Source of the DNA: Sulfidibacter corallicola | GTDB taxonomy: Bacteria; Acidobacteriota; Holophagae; Acanthopleuribacterales; Acanthopleuribacteraceae | Reading direction: 5' to 3' | Assembly (NCBI RefSeq): GCF_017498545.1 | Contig: NZ_CP071793.1 | Coordinates: 9,356,256 to 9,420,255, forward strand | Length of the DNA stretch: 64,000 nucleotides | In this document: one piece after another, positions 18,430 to 27,178 of the stretch | Numbering within the stretch: the first letter of the stretch is position 1 | Layout of the letters: every line of letters begins with the position of its first letter | Notes under the pieces: generated by a model | What the model was told of the DNA's origin: nothing | The model's database searches: none | What the model saw: only the letters and a program-made list of their open reading frames with translations | Made by a program: the position numbers and the translations under genes

Positions 18430-20070
18430 ATGGATCGATCCTTTTTATTCGAGCGGATCCAACTTTCTTCCGAGGAACTGGCACAAGCCCTTGCTTCGCG
18501 TCCAGGCTTGATCCTCTCGGGTTCGGAAAAGCTGATCTTCGCCCTGCATCAACTGGGCGCCGTCATTCGCGAGGCCGGCAAGCCGCCATTGGCGAACGTC
18601 CTCGAAGAACCCCGCGAAATGCTCGAGTACTTGGTGCAGGTTCGACGAGCCCTGGCTTCGGTGAAACGCGCGGCCCTGACCTTCGAAGAACCCTGCCACG
18701 CCCATCTCCCCACCGAGCGGGTTCTGATCCTGATCAACGGCTTTGGCCAGCTCCTGACCACGTTGGAGCGGCAGCTTCAGGGCACGTCGCCGATCGGCCG
18801 TGAATCGACCGATCACCTGAGTCACCATATCGGCGACGCCCAACAATTGCGGCAGGACCTCAGTAAACGAGAAGGCCAAGAGACCTCGTTGGTTCGCTTC
18901 ACCTTCAACGGGTTGGCGCAGATCAACGAGCGCGACGGGCGAGAGGCCGGCAACGAGATTCTGCAGAACATCGCCGAGATCATTCGCACGACCGGTTTGG
19001 GTGAGGGCCAAACCTACAAGGACGGTCCCGGTTTTTCGGTGATCGGTGACTGGAGCCAAGCGGCGCAGGCGGAGAATTTCAGTGGCAAGGTCATGGAGCA
19101 GGTTCACAAGCTTCCCAAAGCCAACCGGCTCGATGCGGTCATCGGTGTGGTCCTCAACGAAACGGAAAAGGTGTTGCAACGCGCCCAAATCGCCGTCGAG
19201 CAGAGCAGAAAAGGCAAACCGGCCATTTTTCAGCCCGAGATGGAAACCGAAAAGGAACGGGAGAACCAGGAATACCAGACGGCCCTGGACATCCTGGAGC
19301 ACAAACGGTTTTTTCCCGTGTACCAGGAAATCTTCAACAAGTCCAAGGGCCTGTTTCGCAAGTCCCGACGCAAGTTCGAGGTCCTGTGGCGGTCGGAAGG
19401 GCTGAGTCCGATTCGCTTCTTTCGGGCCATGAAGGAAGAGCGCCGCATTCACGAGGTGACCGAAGCCTTCCTGCCGATGGTCTTCAAGGAAATTCGCCGC
19501 CTCGATGTGGATATCGCCATCAATTTCACTACCGAGGAACTGGGCCAAACCATCCGGGGAAGATCCTATTTCGACTTTTTCGAGGACCTGATCGACCAAT
19601 ACGGAGTGTCCAGCACCAGCCTCATCATCGAACTGGTGGAGTGGGGCGAGGAAGACGAACTCTCGCCGGAAAGCATGAGCACCCTGAAGAAAATGGTCAA
19701 GGCCGGGTGCCGGCTGGCCCTCGACGACTATGGCGTCCGCAGCTCCAACCTGGTTCGCCTGATGCAGTTATGCGAACACGGGATCATTCCGGATTACTTC
19801 AAGGTCGACGCGGCCCTGGTCAAAGGGCTGAACAAGCTGTTGATCGACGGCGAGCGGGGTGAAAAGCACCGCTTCAGCGTGATCGGCATCAAATCGATCG
19901 TCGACCTGGTCAGGGAACTGCGTCAGGAGACCGACAAACCCATCGACCTGGTGGCGGAGTTCGTAGACAACCCGACCCTTCTCAAGGCATTGGACAAATT
20001 GGGCATCACCCAGTTCCAGGGTTTCTATTTGGCCAAACCCAAACCGGCGGCGGAGGCCTTCGGTAACTAG
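18430..20070 (+). CDS. Degenerate GGDEF-EAL protein
   Basis: A 546-residue cytoplasmic protein. An N-terminal helical region (1-130) is followed by a GGDEF-like domain (about 150-270) that has lost the GG(D/E)EF signature; the corresponding strand reads YKDGPGFSVIG. An EAL-type domain (about 285-540) still carries EVLWR in place of E-A-L-x-R, the ALDDYGVRSSN segment equivalent to DDFGTG, KVDAAL, VAEFVDN and QFQGFYLAKP. Several metal-binding acids are therefore kept, but the lack of a canonical EAL motif makes phosphodiesterase activity uncertain. It may instead be a c-di-GMP binding or purely protein-binding module. ATG 18430 is chosen over 18403 because GAAGGGA sits at correct spacing. It stands alone with no operon partner. 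Confidence 0.75.
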   Translation: MDRSFLFERIQLSSEELAQALASRPGLILSGSEKLIFALHQLGAVIREAGKPPLANVLEEPREMLEYLVQVRRALASVKRAALTFEEPCHAHLPTERVLILINGFGQLLTTLERQLQGTSPIGRESTDHLSHHIGDAQQLRQDLSKREGQETSLVRFTFNGLAQINERDGREAGNEILQNIAEIIRTTGLGEGQTYKDGPGFSVIGDWSQAAQAENFSGKVMEQVHKLPKANRLDAVIGVVLNETEKVLQRAQIAVEQSRKGKPAIFQPEMETEKERENQEYQTALDILEHKRFFPVYQEIFNKSKGLFRKSRRKFEVLWRSEGLSPIRFFRAMKEERRIHEVTEAFLPMVFKEIRRLDVDIAINFTTEELGQTIRGRSYFDFFEDLIDQYGVSSTSLIIELVEWGEEDELSPESMSTLKKMVKAGCRLALDDYGVRSSNLVRLMQLCEHGIIPDYFKVDAALVKGLNKLLIDGERGEKHRFSVIGIKSIVDLVRELRQETDKPIDLVAEFVDNPTLLKALDKLGITQFQGFYLAKPKPAAEAFGN

Positions 20071-20352
20071 TGTCCACCCGGAAAGGGAAAGATCGGGACG
20101 TCCAACCTGGGTTGGTTGGATGTGCAATGGCTGAAGAGAAGTCCCATTCGCCGGTACCGAACGATGGCCCGTGAAAAAAGGCGCGGGAAGTCCTACATCC
20201 CACGCCGTATTCGCGGCTGGAATCGATCGAAAAGGTCGTCTAACGGATGGAAGGATTCGATTGCCGAATTCCGACGTCACATGTGGGCGTCGGGTATTTC
20301 ATCGAGAACAATCCATCTCCAAGTCGACCGGATGCCGTGGTTCGAGGAGGAG

Positions 20353-20847
20353 TCAGTGCCGAAGCGCCGGCACCTGGGTATTGCCGTAGGGATTGTCGAT
20401 TGCGAGGAGCCACTTCCCGTCGGGTTGGCGCCGCAGTACGGCGACGGACAGGCCGCTTTGGTTGATTTCGGTCCCATCGGGCGCCCGACCGGTCATGCGC
20501 CAGGGGGCGATGTGCACGGCCGAATCTCCGGTGACGTAAACCTGGTGCCACGCGTAACTGAATTCGGGATTCACAGCGAAAAAGCCCTGGAAACCCTCGC
20601 GGATGGACTCGGCGTCGCCGGTCGGTTTCCCCGGTTCGAACACGACGATCGCCTCCGGGGTATAGCTGGCCATGACCCCTTCGATGTCCTTGGCGTGAAA
20701 TGCGGCCGTCATACCGAGCACGGCCTTCATGACGTTCTGTTCTTCGAGCTTCATTGGATCTCCTTTTTTCGAGTGGTGGGCGATCGCGTGAACCATGACG
20801 GCCACGGCGATCGCGACAAGACACGAGAGGGTCTTGGTCATCTTCAT
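20353..20847 (-). CDS. Exported SnoaL/DUF4440-like protein
   Basis: A 164-residue protein with an N-terminal hydrophobic segment (about 5-22) consistent with a signal peptide or anchor. It is followed by a cone-shaped NTF2/SnoaL-type domain: helices with MTAAFHAKDIEGVMASYTPEA near 50, then beta strands with the WRMTGRAPDG and DGKWLLAIDNPYGN segments. Family members range from isomerases to polyketide cyclases and often have no known substrate. GAGGAAG precedes the ATG. It lies downstream of the ECF sigma gene on the same strand with a gap of about 200 bases, so cotranscription is possible but unproven. Confidence 0.8.
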   Translation of the reverse strand: MKMTKTLSCLVAIAVAVMVHAIAHHSKKGDPMKLEEQNVMKAVLGMTAAFHAKDIEGVMASYTPEAIVVFEPGKPTGDAESIREGFQGFFAVNPEFSYAWHQVYVTGDSAVHIAPWRMTGRAPDGTEINQSGLSVAVLRRQPDGKWLLAIDNPYGNTQVPALRH

Positions 20848-21052
20848 GGGTACTTCCTCGGGGCGCGCATTCGGACGCCAAGCCGGCAGCGCGTCTCGCG
20901 CCTGGCTAGGACCCGCCCTCGTACGGACGAAATCCTACAGCCGAGACCTTTCGGCTTGACGGGCGCCGATGTCGCAGGTTGGTCACCAGCCTGAAACGGG
21001 GCTGCACCGGTACGCGACCTTCGGCCGACACGTGTTTCCGGCTGGTTGGTGG

Positions 21053-21865
21053 TTACGGTTGGATCGTGACGATGTCGTGGATGAGCTTCCCAAAATCGCG
21101 GGGGCTGTCGAAGTGCCGGGTCGCCCGCTGCAAGGCCAGAGTTTTCAGATCTTTCTCCAATTTCCGGGTCTTGTCCAAAACATCCTCGTAGGCCGGCGTA
21201 TCTCCACCGGAAAACAGGATCCGCCCCTTTGCGACACGGTGGTGCGCCATGGCGGCAGGCAGTCTTCGCGGGCAGGAACAGGCCGCGCTTTCGTTGGCGA
21301 TGCCGCAAGCCCGGGTCGTGAAACGCTCTACCTGCTCGCGGGCCCGCGACAACCGCTTGCGAAAATTGGCTTTGGTGATGCCGAGGATTTCCGCGGCCTC
21401 GTCGTGGGAACATTCGAGGATGAATCCCAACAGGTAGGCGGCCCGGTGCTTGAGATCGAGGCACAACAGCAACGCCATGGTGCACGACACGCGCAGCTCG
21501 TTGAGCAGCACCCGATCCTCCTGAACGGCCCGTGCAGGCTCCACCAAGCCGCGCTCCAGATCTTCCTCGAACATTTGAAAGGTCAACCCGGGATCGCGGG
21601 CCTGAACCTTCCGCGCACCGAGCAGGTAATTCAGTGCCACGCGGTGAAGCCAGGTTTTGAACGCGCTTTTCCCCGCAAAGGTCGAAAGCTTGGTCACCAC
21701 CAGGATCAGGATTTCCTGGGTCGCGTCCAACGCATCCTCCGGATTGACCAGCATGCGCATGGCGAGATGGTGGATGTCGTGCTGAATGCAGCCGACCAGA
21801 TCCTCCAGCGCGTCCTTGTCGCCCGACTGGGCCAGCCCGACCAATGAATCCAAGTCCGGTTCCAT
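21053..21865 (-). CDS. ECF sigma factor with Cys-rich C-terminal extension
   Basis: A 270-residue RNA polymerase sigma factor. Region 2 is seen in DIHHLAMRMLVNPEDALDAT through FAGKSAFKTWLHRVALNYLL (about 30-85). Region 4, the helix-turn-helix, is in HDEAAEILGITKANFRKRLSRA near residues 160-182. Beyond region 4 comes an extension of about 85 residues opening with a C-G-x-x-N and C-x-C motif (ACGIANESAACSCP), seen in a subset of ECF factors and possibly binding metal. The start 21865 is supported by AGGAG. No anti-sigma gene is adjacent. It is divergent from the tauABC-like operon, so regulation of that operon is a possibility only. Confidence 0.85.
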   Translation of the reverse strand: MEPDLDSLVGLAQSGDKDALEDLVGCIQHDIHHLAMRMLVNPEDALDATQEILILVVTKLSTFAGKSAFKTWLHRVALNYLLGARKVQARDPGLTFQMFEEDLERGLVEPARAVQEDRVLLNELRVSCTMALLLCLDLKHRAAYLLGFILECSHDEAAEILGITKANFRKRLSRAREQVERFTTRACGIANESAACSCPRRLPAAMAHHRVAKGRILFSGGDTPAYEDVLDKTRKLEKDLKTLALQRATRHFDSPRDFGKLIHDIVTIQP

Positions 21866-22071
21866 TTGGGATCTCCTCGTTCGTCGTTCTGAAAGGGTTA
21901 GATAGCCAACATCGATCAGGTGTGACACAATTTATTTTTTTAATCGATCGAAAGCGCCATCCCGGAAATCGAAACGCCACCCTTTCGCCGTCGAACACCG
22001 TCCGGCACAGGGTTTCGGTAGCACGGGATCCTAAAATCCGTTAATAATTTGTCATTCATTTGGAGATCACC

Positions 22072-23124
22072 ATGAAGATTGTATCCCTATCCAGCCTCCT
22101 GCTCGCATTGTCGTTCGCGATCCTCCTGCCAAGCTGCACCCAAAGCGAAAAGCCCTCGTCCGCCCCTTCCGTCGAAAAACAGGAGCCGGTCACCATCGGT
22201 TACCAAGGCATGCTCAACCCCTGGAAAGTGGGCATTCAGTCGGGTGCCTTCGAAAAGGCCACCGGCCGTACCATCCAGTGGCGCAAATTCAACTCCGGCT
22301 CGGAAGTCATCGCGGCGATGGCCTCGGGTGACGTGCAGATCGCCGTCGCGGGATCGAGCCCCATCGCCACCGCCATGAGTCGCGGGGTGGACGTTTCCCT
22401 GTTCTGGATTCTCGAAGCGATTCGCGACAATGAAGCCCTCGTGGCGCGCGAAGGCAGCGGCATCGAAACGATCGAGGATCTGAAGGGCAAAACCGTGGGC
22501 GTGCCTTTCGCCTCCACGACCCACTACCACATGTTGGTGGCGTTGGAGCACTACGGCATTGACGCCAAAGAGGTCAAACTCCTCAATCTTCAGCCAGATG
22601 CGGTGATGGCCGCATGGAGTCAAGGCCAGATCGACGCATCCTTCGTCTGGAGCCCGATCCTCAACGAAATCACCAAGACCGGCAAGGTCCTGTTGACCTC
22701 CGGCGAATTGGCCGACCTGGGCAAACCCACCTTCGACGGCATGATCGTCCTCAACTCGTTTGCCGCCAACCAGGCCGATTTCATGAACAGTTTTGTCGGC
22801 GTCATCGCCAAGATGGACGAGGACTACCGTCAGAACAAAGCCTCATGGACCCCCGAAACCGCACAAATCAAGGCCATTGCGGAATTGACCGGGGCCAAGC
22901 CCGAGGATGTGCCGACCGTGCTCGCCCAGTACCACTTCCCTTCTCCGGAGGAACAGTGCAGCGCGGCCTGGCTGGACGGGGGTGCCGCCAAGGCGCTGTA
23001 CGACACGGCGCTTTTTCTCCGCAACCAGAAAAAGATCAACCAGGTTCACGACGCCTACGGTCCCTTCGTCACCAAGCGGTTCGCCGAAACGCTGATCGGC
23101 GATCCGGCCGCGGAGCCTCGATGA
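22072..23124 (+). CDS. tauA: TauA-like ABC transporter substrate-binding lipoprotein
   Basis: A 350-residue periplasmic binding lipoprotein. The signal peptide ends in a lipobox (LPSC) with lipidated Cys22. The body matches the nitrate/sulfonate/taurine-binding family: VTIGYQGMLNPWKVGI near residue 43, the FNSGSEVIAAMASGDVQIA segment near 77-95, VAGSSPIATAMSRG, and VGVPFASTTHYHMLVALE. The start is ATG 22072 after TGGAG. Stop and start codons overlap (ATGA) with the ATPase gene. Taurine or another alkanesulfonate is the likely ligand, but no sulfonate-degrading enzyme is nearby, so specificity is inferred. Confidence 0.88.
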   Translation: MKIVSLSSLLLALSFAILLPSCTQSEKPSSAPSVEKQEPVTIGYQGMLNPWKVGIQSGAFEKATGRTIQWRKFNSGSEVIAAMASGDVQIAVAGSSPIATAMSRGVDVSLFWILEAIRDNEALVAREGSGIETIEDLKGKTVGVPFASTTHYHMLVALEHYGIDAKEVKLLNLQPDAVMAAWSQGQIDASFVWSPILNEITKTGKVLLTSGELADLGKPTFDGMIVLNSFAANQADFMNSFVGVIAKMDEDYRQNKASWTPETAQIKAIAELTGAKPEDVPTVLAQYHFPSPEEQCSAAWLDGGAAKALYDTALFLRNQKKINQVHDAYGPFVTKRFAETLIGDPAAEPR

Positions 23125-23912
23125 GCGTCATCGAATTTCGCAATGTCTCGGTGGTGTTCCCCGCCTCCCGCAAAACGCCGGAGGTGACGGCGCTCCAGTC
23201 CATCGAGCTGGCTCTGGAGCCCTCCGATTTCGTGGTCGTGATCGGCCGCTCCGGCTGTGGCAAAACCACCCTTCTCAATTTGCTGGCCGGCTTCATGTCG
23301 CCGACCTCCGGATCCGTCCTGATGGATGGTTCGCCCGTCGAGGGTCCGGGCGTCGACCGGGGCGTGGTGTTTCAAAAGAACGCCCTCATGCCCTGGTTGG
23401 ACGTGTTCCACAACGTCGCCTTGGGATTGAAATTCCAGAAGGTGCCGTCCGCGCAACGCGCACAACGGGTACGTCAGTGCCTGGATTGGGTGGGCTTGGC
23501 GGCATTTGCCGATCACCGCGTCTACGAGCTTTCGGGCGGGATGCGGCAACGGGTGGGGATTGCCCGCGCGCTCGCGGCGGACCCCAAGATCCTGCTGATG
23601 GACGAGCCGTTGGGTGCCCTCGACGCCCTCACCCGCGAGTCGGTGCAGGAGCTGATCCTGGACCTCTGGCGGAAATCGGGCAAGTTGGTCCTGTTCATTA
23701 CCCACAGCATCGAGGAAGCCCTGTTCATGGGCACCAAGCTGGTGGTCATGACGCCCCGACCCGGGCGGATCCACAAGATCTACGACCTGGATTTCTGCCA
23801 TCGGTTCTTGAAGGAGCGCGACTCCCGCGCCATCAAATCGGACCCGGCATTCATCGCCATGCGTGAAGAAGTTTTGGAAATCATTCACCCCAAACAAGAG
23901 GCGCTGTCATGA
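23121..23912 (+). CDS. tauB: TauB-like ABC transporter ATPase
   Basis: A 263-residue ABC ATPase powering the importer. Walker A GRSGCGKTT is at 42-50, the Q-loop VVFQKNALMPWL near 82-93, the signature LSGGMRQR at 137-144, Walker B ILLMDEP at 157-163, and the switch His in FITHS near 194. It overlaps the upstream and downstream genes by 4 bases each, so the three genes are translationally coupled. Confidence 0.92.
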   Translation: MSVIEFRNVSVVFPASRKTPEVTALQSIELALEPSDFVVVIGRSGCGKTTLLNLLAGFMSPTSGSVLMDGSPVEGPGVDRGVVFQKNALMPWLDVFHNVALGLKFQKVPSAQRAQRVRQCLDWVGLAAFADHRVYELSGGMRQRVGIARALAADPKILLMDEPLGALDALTRESVQELILDLWRKSGKLVLFITHSIEEALFMGTKLVVMTPRPGRIHKIYDLDFCHRFLKERDSRAIKSDPAFIAMREEVLEIIHPKQEALS

Positions 23913-24718
23913 ACGGTCAACCGGTCAAGGATCCGCTGAATCGGCATTTCGCGCCGAGAACCACGATCGCGATCAGCTTGATCACCACGTTGTCATTGTT
24001 GGCGCTTTGGTGGCTGGCCACGACCCAGGGCTGGGTGAAGCCGTTGTTTTTGCCGTCACCGAATCAGGTTCTCGGCAAAACGGGAGATCTGATCACCGAG
24101 GGCTTTGCCGATTCCACCCTGTGGCAGCACACCTGGGCGAGCCTGTTCCGGGTGTTCAGCGCCTTCGCGTTGGCCTGCCTGACCGCGGTGCCGATCGGCA
24201 TCCTGATGGGCATTCACGACCTGGCCAAGGGCGTTCTCGACCCGGTCATCGAATTCTACCGACCACTGCCGCCCTTGGCATACCTCCCGTTGATCATCAT
24301 CTGGCTGGGCATCGGCGAAACGGCGAAAATCGTGTTGATTTTCCTGGCCGTGTTCGCGCCGATCTGCCTGAGCACGCGCGCGGGGGTTCGGGCCGTGGCT
24401 CGGGAGAAGATCCTGGCCGCCGCCACCCTGGGTGCGTCGAGGGTTCAGATCATCCGGTACATCGTACTGCCAGGCGCACTTCCCGAGATCTTGACCGGGA
24501 TGCGGGTCGGCATCGGCTTCGGCTGGACGACCCTCGTGGCCGCCGAAATGGTCGCCGCCACGGCCGGCCTGGGCTTCATGGTCCTGAACGCGAAGGACTT
24601 CCTCGCAACCGATGTGGTCATCACGGGCATTTTCGTGATCGGCTTCATCGCCTATGGTTTCGATCTACTGATGCGCGGCCTGGAACGCTGGTTGGTACCC
24701 TGGAAGGGCCAGGACTGA
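23909..24718 (+). CDS. tauC: TauC-like ABC transporter permease
   Basis: A 269-residue inner-membrane permease of the BPD transport family with about six hydrophobic segments. The ATPase-contacting EAA loop is visible as AAATLGASRVQIIRYIVLPG near residues 170-189. It is the last gene of the tauABC-like operon; the next gene is on the opposite strand and no taurine dioxygenase (tauD) follows. Confidence 0.9.
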   Translation: MNGQPVKDPLNRHFAPRTTIAISLITTLSLLALWWLATTQGWVKPLFLPSPNQVLGKTGDLITEGFADSTLWQHTWASLFRVFSAFALACLTAVPIGILMGIHDLAKGVLDPVIEFYRPLPPLAYLPLIIIWLGIGETAKIVLIFLAVFAPICLSTRAGVRAVAREKILAAATLGASRVQIIRYIVLPGALPEILTGMRVGIGFGWTTLVAAEMVAATAGLGFMVLNAKDFLATDVVITGIFVIGFIAYGFDLLMRGLERWLVPWKGQD

Positions 24719-24805
24719 CATGGTGCGGGTCACCGCCGAAGCACGGCCTTCGTCGGGCCCCGCTACCTGTCCGATGATTCGCCGTGCTTGGCCGGGATGA
24801 TCCCC

Positions 24806-25825
24806 TCAAAGCGTGCGGTACATGATGTGGTAGGACACCATTTCGCCGCTGGGCAACCGGAACCCGTCCGGAATGGTGCCGATGATCCGAAACCCCAGTG
24901 ATCGCCACAGTTTCACCGCCGCAACGTTGCTGCTCAGTACCTTGTTGAACTGCATCGCGGAGAAGCCGAGTTCGGCGGCCAACCCCAGCGATGCCTCTCC
25001 CAACCTGCGCCCGATCCCCAAGCTTCGCATGTCCGCCCGAACCGCGTAACCGGCATTGGCGACATGGGATCCGGGGCCGGCATGGTTGGGTCGAATGAGA
25101 CAGGTGGCCACCGCCTCGCCTTCGAGGGTCGCCACGAAACCCTGGCCAGGCGGTTTCGGGTTCCAGAACTGCCACAGCTCTTCGTCCGAGATGTTGGGGT
25201 CGAAGGCGTAGGTGTCCGCCGACCGCACGAGTTCGCGGGCAATGCGGACCACGGCCTTGCGGTCCTCCACGTCGATGTGCCGAATCTGGAGCGGCACGTC
25301 GGGACGGTCTTTCTCGCGAACTTCCGAAACCGCTTGCCGGGCGAGCCGATTGCGCACCCGCTGATCCAAGCCTTTACGGGCCAACTGGGTTTCGAGCCCC
25401 TGCACGGCGGCCATCAAGTCCCCGCCGCCGACTTCGATCATGTCGGCGAGTTCGTCGCGGAAGGCATCCCACAGGTCCCGGAACTCCGCGAGCCGCGCCC
25501 GCCCCTCCTCACTGAGTTGCAGCATGCGGCGGCGGCGATCGTGGGTCGCCGTGTTGGCCACGACGTAACCCGCCTTCTCGAGCTTTTGTGACGTGGACAC
25601 GATGGAGGGATGACTCAAGCCCAGGTGGCTGGCGACCTGGGTGACCGTCAGCGGTTCGTGCTCGGCAAGTAACAGCAGGACGGCGTGCCAGTTGGGCTCC
25701 AGCACGAGGTTCAATGCACCGTAGAGGCGACGCGCGTCCTCGGTGAATCGGTCGGCCAAGCGCTTGAGCCGCAGGGTGAGGCCGAGCGGCCCCAGCGAAG
25801 AGAGAAAATCGTGGTGATCATCCAT
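24806..25825 (-). CDS. MarR-GNAT fusion regulator/acetyltransferase
   Basis: A 339-residue fusion. Residues about 25-130 are a MarR winged helix (EPLTVTQVASHLGLSHPSIV recognition region and the beta-wing DRRRRMLQLSEEG). Residues about 190-339 are a GNAT acetyltransferase domain with the acetyl-CoA loop RSLGIGRRL near 285 and a final beta region. The product may acetylate a small molecule and repress its own gene. ATG 25825 is chosen because GGAGG lies upstream. A perfect palindrome just upstream of the start fits an autoregulatory MarR operator. Fusions of this type are known but few are characterised; the substrate is unknown. Confidence 0.88.
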   Translation of the reverse strand: MDDHHDFLSSLGPLGLTLRLKRLADRFTEDARRLYGALNLVLEPNWHAVLLLLAEHEPLTVTQVASHLGLSHPSIVSTSQKLEKAGYVVANTATHDRRRRMLQLSEEGRARLAEFRDLWDAFRDELADMIEVGGGDLMAAVQGLETQLARKGLDQRVRNRLARQAVSEVREKDRPDVPLQIRHIDVEDRKAVVRIARELVRSADTYAFDPNISDEELWQFWNPKPPGQGFVATLEGEAVATCLIRPNHAGPGSHVANAGYAVRADMRSLGIGRRLGEASLGLAAELGFSAMQFNKVLSSNVAAVKLWRSLGFRIIGTIPDGFRLPSGEMVSYHIMYRTL

Positions 25826-25844
25826 GAGAGATCCTCCGTAGACA

Positions 25845-25866
25845 TTTACGTAGTTGACTACGTAAA
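25845..25866. promoter_or_regulatory. Palindromic operator upstream of MarR-GNAT gene
   Basis: A perfect 9 bp inverted repeat, TTTACGTAG and CTACGTAAA, separated by 4 bases, lies 20 bases upstream of the start codon. Size, symmetry and position fit binding of a MarR dimer, so negative autoregulation is inferred. Confidence 0.7.
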
Positions 25867-26062
25867 TAAGCATGCGTTTGGTTCGATCCCCTGTCAAGCG
25901 GAGATTTCCCGTTCCATCAGCAAGCCCATGCGGGCCGTGACGCGAATCGTGAAAACGGGCAGTCACCCTTGGCCGAGATGGTGCGCTACCGCTTCGGCGC
26001 CCGTCTTGCCAAAACAAAAAGGTCGAACCTCACCCTCTACCGGATGAACACCATGCCTCGTT

Positions 26063-26470
26063 TCAATCGGAGGCGCCGGGTTTGGGTTCCACCAGATCCC
26101 ATTGGTTGCCGTAGAGATCTTTGAATACGGCGACCGTTCCGTAGGGCTGTTCCACCGGTTCGCGCGTGAACACCACCCCCTCTTCCCGGTAGCGGCGGTA
26201 ATCGCGCCAAAAATCGTCGGTGAACAGGAAGAACCCCACGCGGCCACCGGTTTGGTTGCCGATGCGGGAAACCTGGTCCGTTCCCACCGCACGCGCCAAC
26301 AGCAAACGCGACTCGGTCGCCCCTGGCGGCGTGACCACCACCCAGCGCTTCTGTTGCGCTTCGATCCACGTATCCTCGACCAGAGCGAACCCGAGCTTAC
26401 CCACGAAGAAGGCGATCGCCTCGTCGTAATCCTCGACGACCAACGTGACCAGACTGATGTATTGCTTCAC
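26063..26470 (-). CDS. VOC (glyoxalase/bleomycin-resistance) family protein
   Basis: A 135-residue protein with the two beta-alpha-beta-beta-beta modules of the vicinal oxygen chelate fold: YISLVTLVVEDYDEAIAFF at the N-terminus, and the second module ending in AVFKDLYGNQWDLVEPKPG near 115-133. Members bind a divalent metal and act as glyoxalases, dioxygenases, epimerases or drug-binding proteins; the substrate cannot be inferred. Together with the next VOC gene it forms a minus-strand pair upstream of the MarR-GNAT gene, separated from it by about 240 bases. Confidence 0.88.
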   Translation of the reverse strand: MKQYISLVTLVVEDYDEAIAFFVGKLGFALVEDTWIEAQQKRWVVVTPPGATESRLLLARAVGTDQVSRIGNQTGGRVGFFLFTDDFWRDYRRYREEGVVFTREPVEQPYGTVAVFKDLYGNQWDLVEPKPGASD

Positions 26471-26542
26471 AACGACCTCTCTGCCGGCACCCGCCCGTGG
26501 CGGTACCGTCGAAAAAATGAAACGGAATCGGGAACCGACATC

Positions 26543-26893
26543 TCATTGCGGGTTCTGCGGCCGCTCGTGACGCGGCTGGTACACCCCCAGTCGGCCGCCA
26601 CCGGGCAGCGTGAGATAGGTCAGGAGTCCCCAACCCTGGTCCTGCACGGGCTCACAGGCGATCTCCCGCTCCGCCAAACGCGCGACCACGGCCTCGATAT
26701 CGTCACACATGAGAAACAGTTCGTGGGTATCGTTTTTTTCGGCGGGGTGTACGGCCACCTCGGAGGGCGGCAGTCCGAAGATCAGCCAACCGCCGCCTAC
26801 GTCCACGTTGGGCAGCTCCAGAACATCTCGAAAAAAAGCGCGATCGGCTTCGGGGTTTTCACTGTACACGACCACATGTGTCCCAGAAATCAT
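26543..26893 (-). CDS. Second VOC family protein
   Basis: A 116-residue VOC-fold protein. The first strand and helix are GTHVVVYSENPEADRAFFRD; the second module ends GGGRLGVYQPRH near 100-110. His6, and acids such as Glu64 in THELFLM, are possible metal ligands, but I have not verified them. It lies 72 bases upstream of the other VOC gene on the same strand and is probably cotranscribed. Confidence 0.85.
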   Translation of the reverse strand: MISGTHVVVYSENPEADRAFFRDVLELPNVDVGGGWLIFGLPPSEVAVHPAEKNDTHELFLMCDDIEAVVARLAEREIACEPVQDQGWGLLTYLTLPGGGRLGVYQPRHERPQNPQ

Positions 26894-27178
26894 GACTCAC
26901 TCCCATCATCGGAACTTGGTTTTTTAGAGGATCTCCCCTATCTTATGCCGACCGAAAGTTCAACCCAAACCAAAAATGGCCGGATCCCCTAAGGGCCCGC
27001 ATTGGTCGCTCGCAGTCCGGCATTCGGGTAGCCCGCCACCGCGTGCGAACCATCCGAACCGGTGCCGAAAACCGGCCATGCGGCCCTTCTTTCCGAAAAC
27101 CGACGCCGCATTTCATAGAGCATCTAATGCATCTCTACCATGTCCGAGGCGCTAACCTTTTCGATTAGGAGTTGTCAC

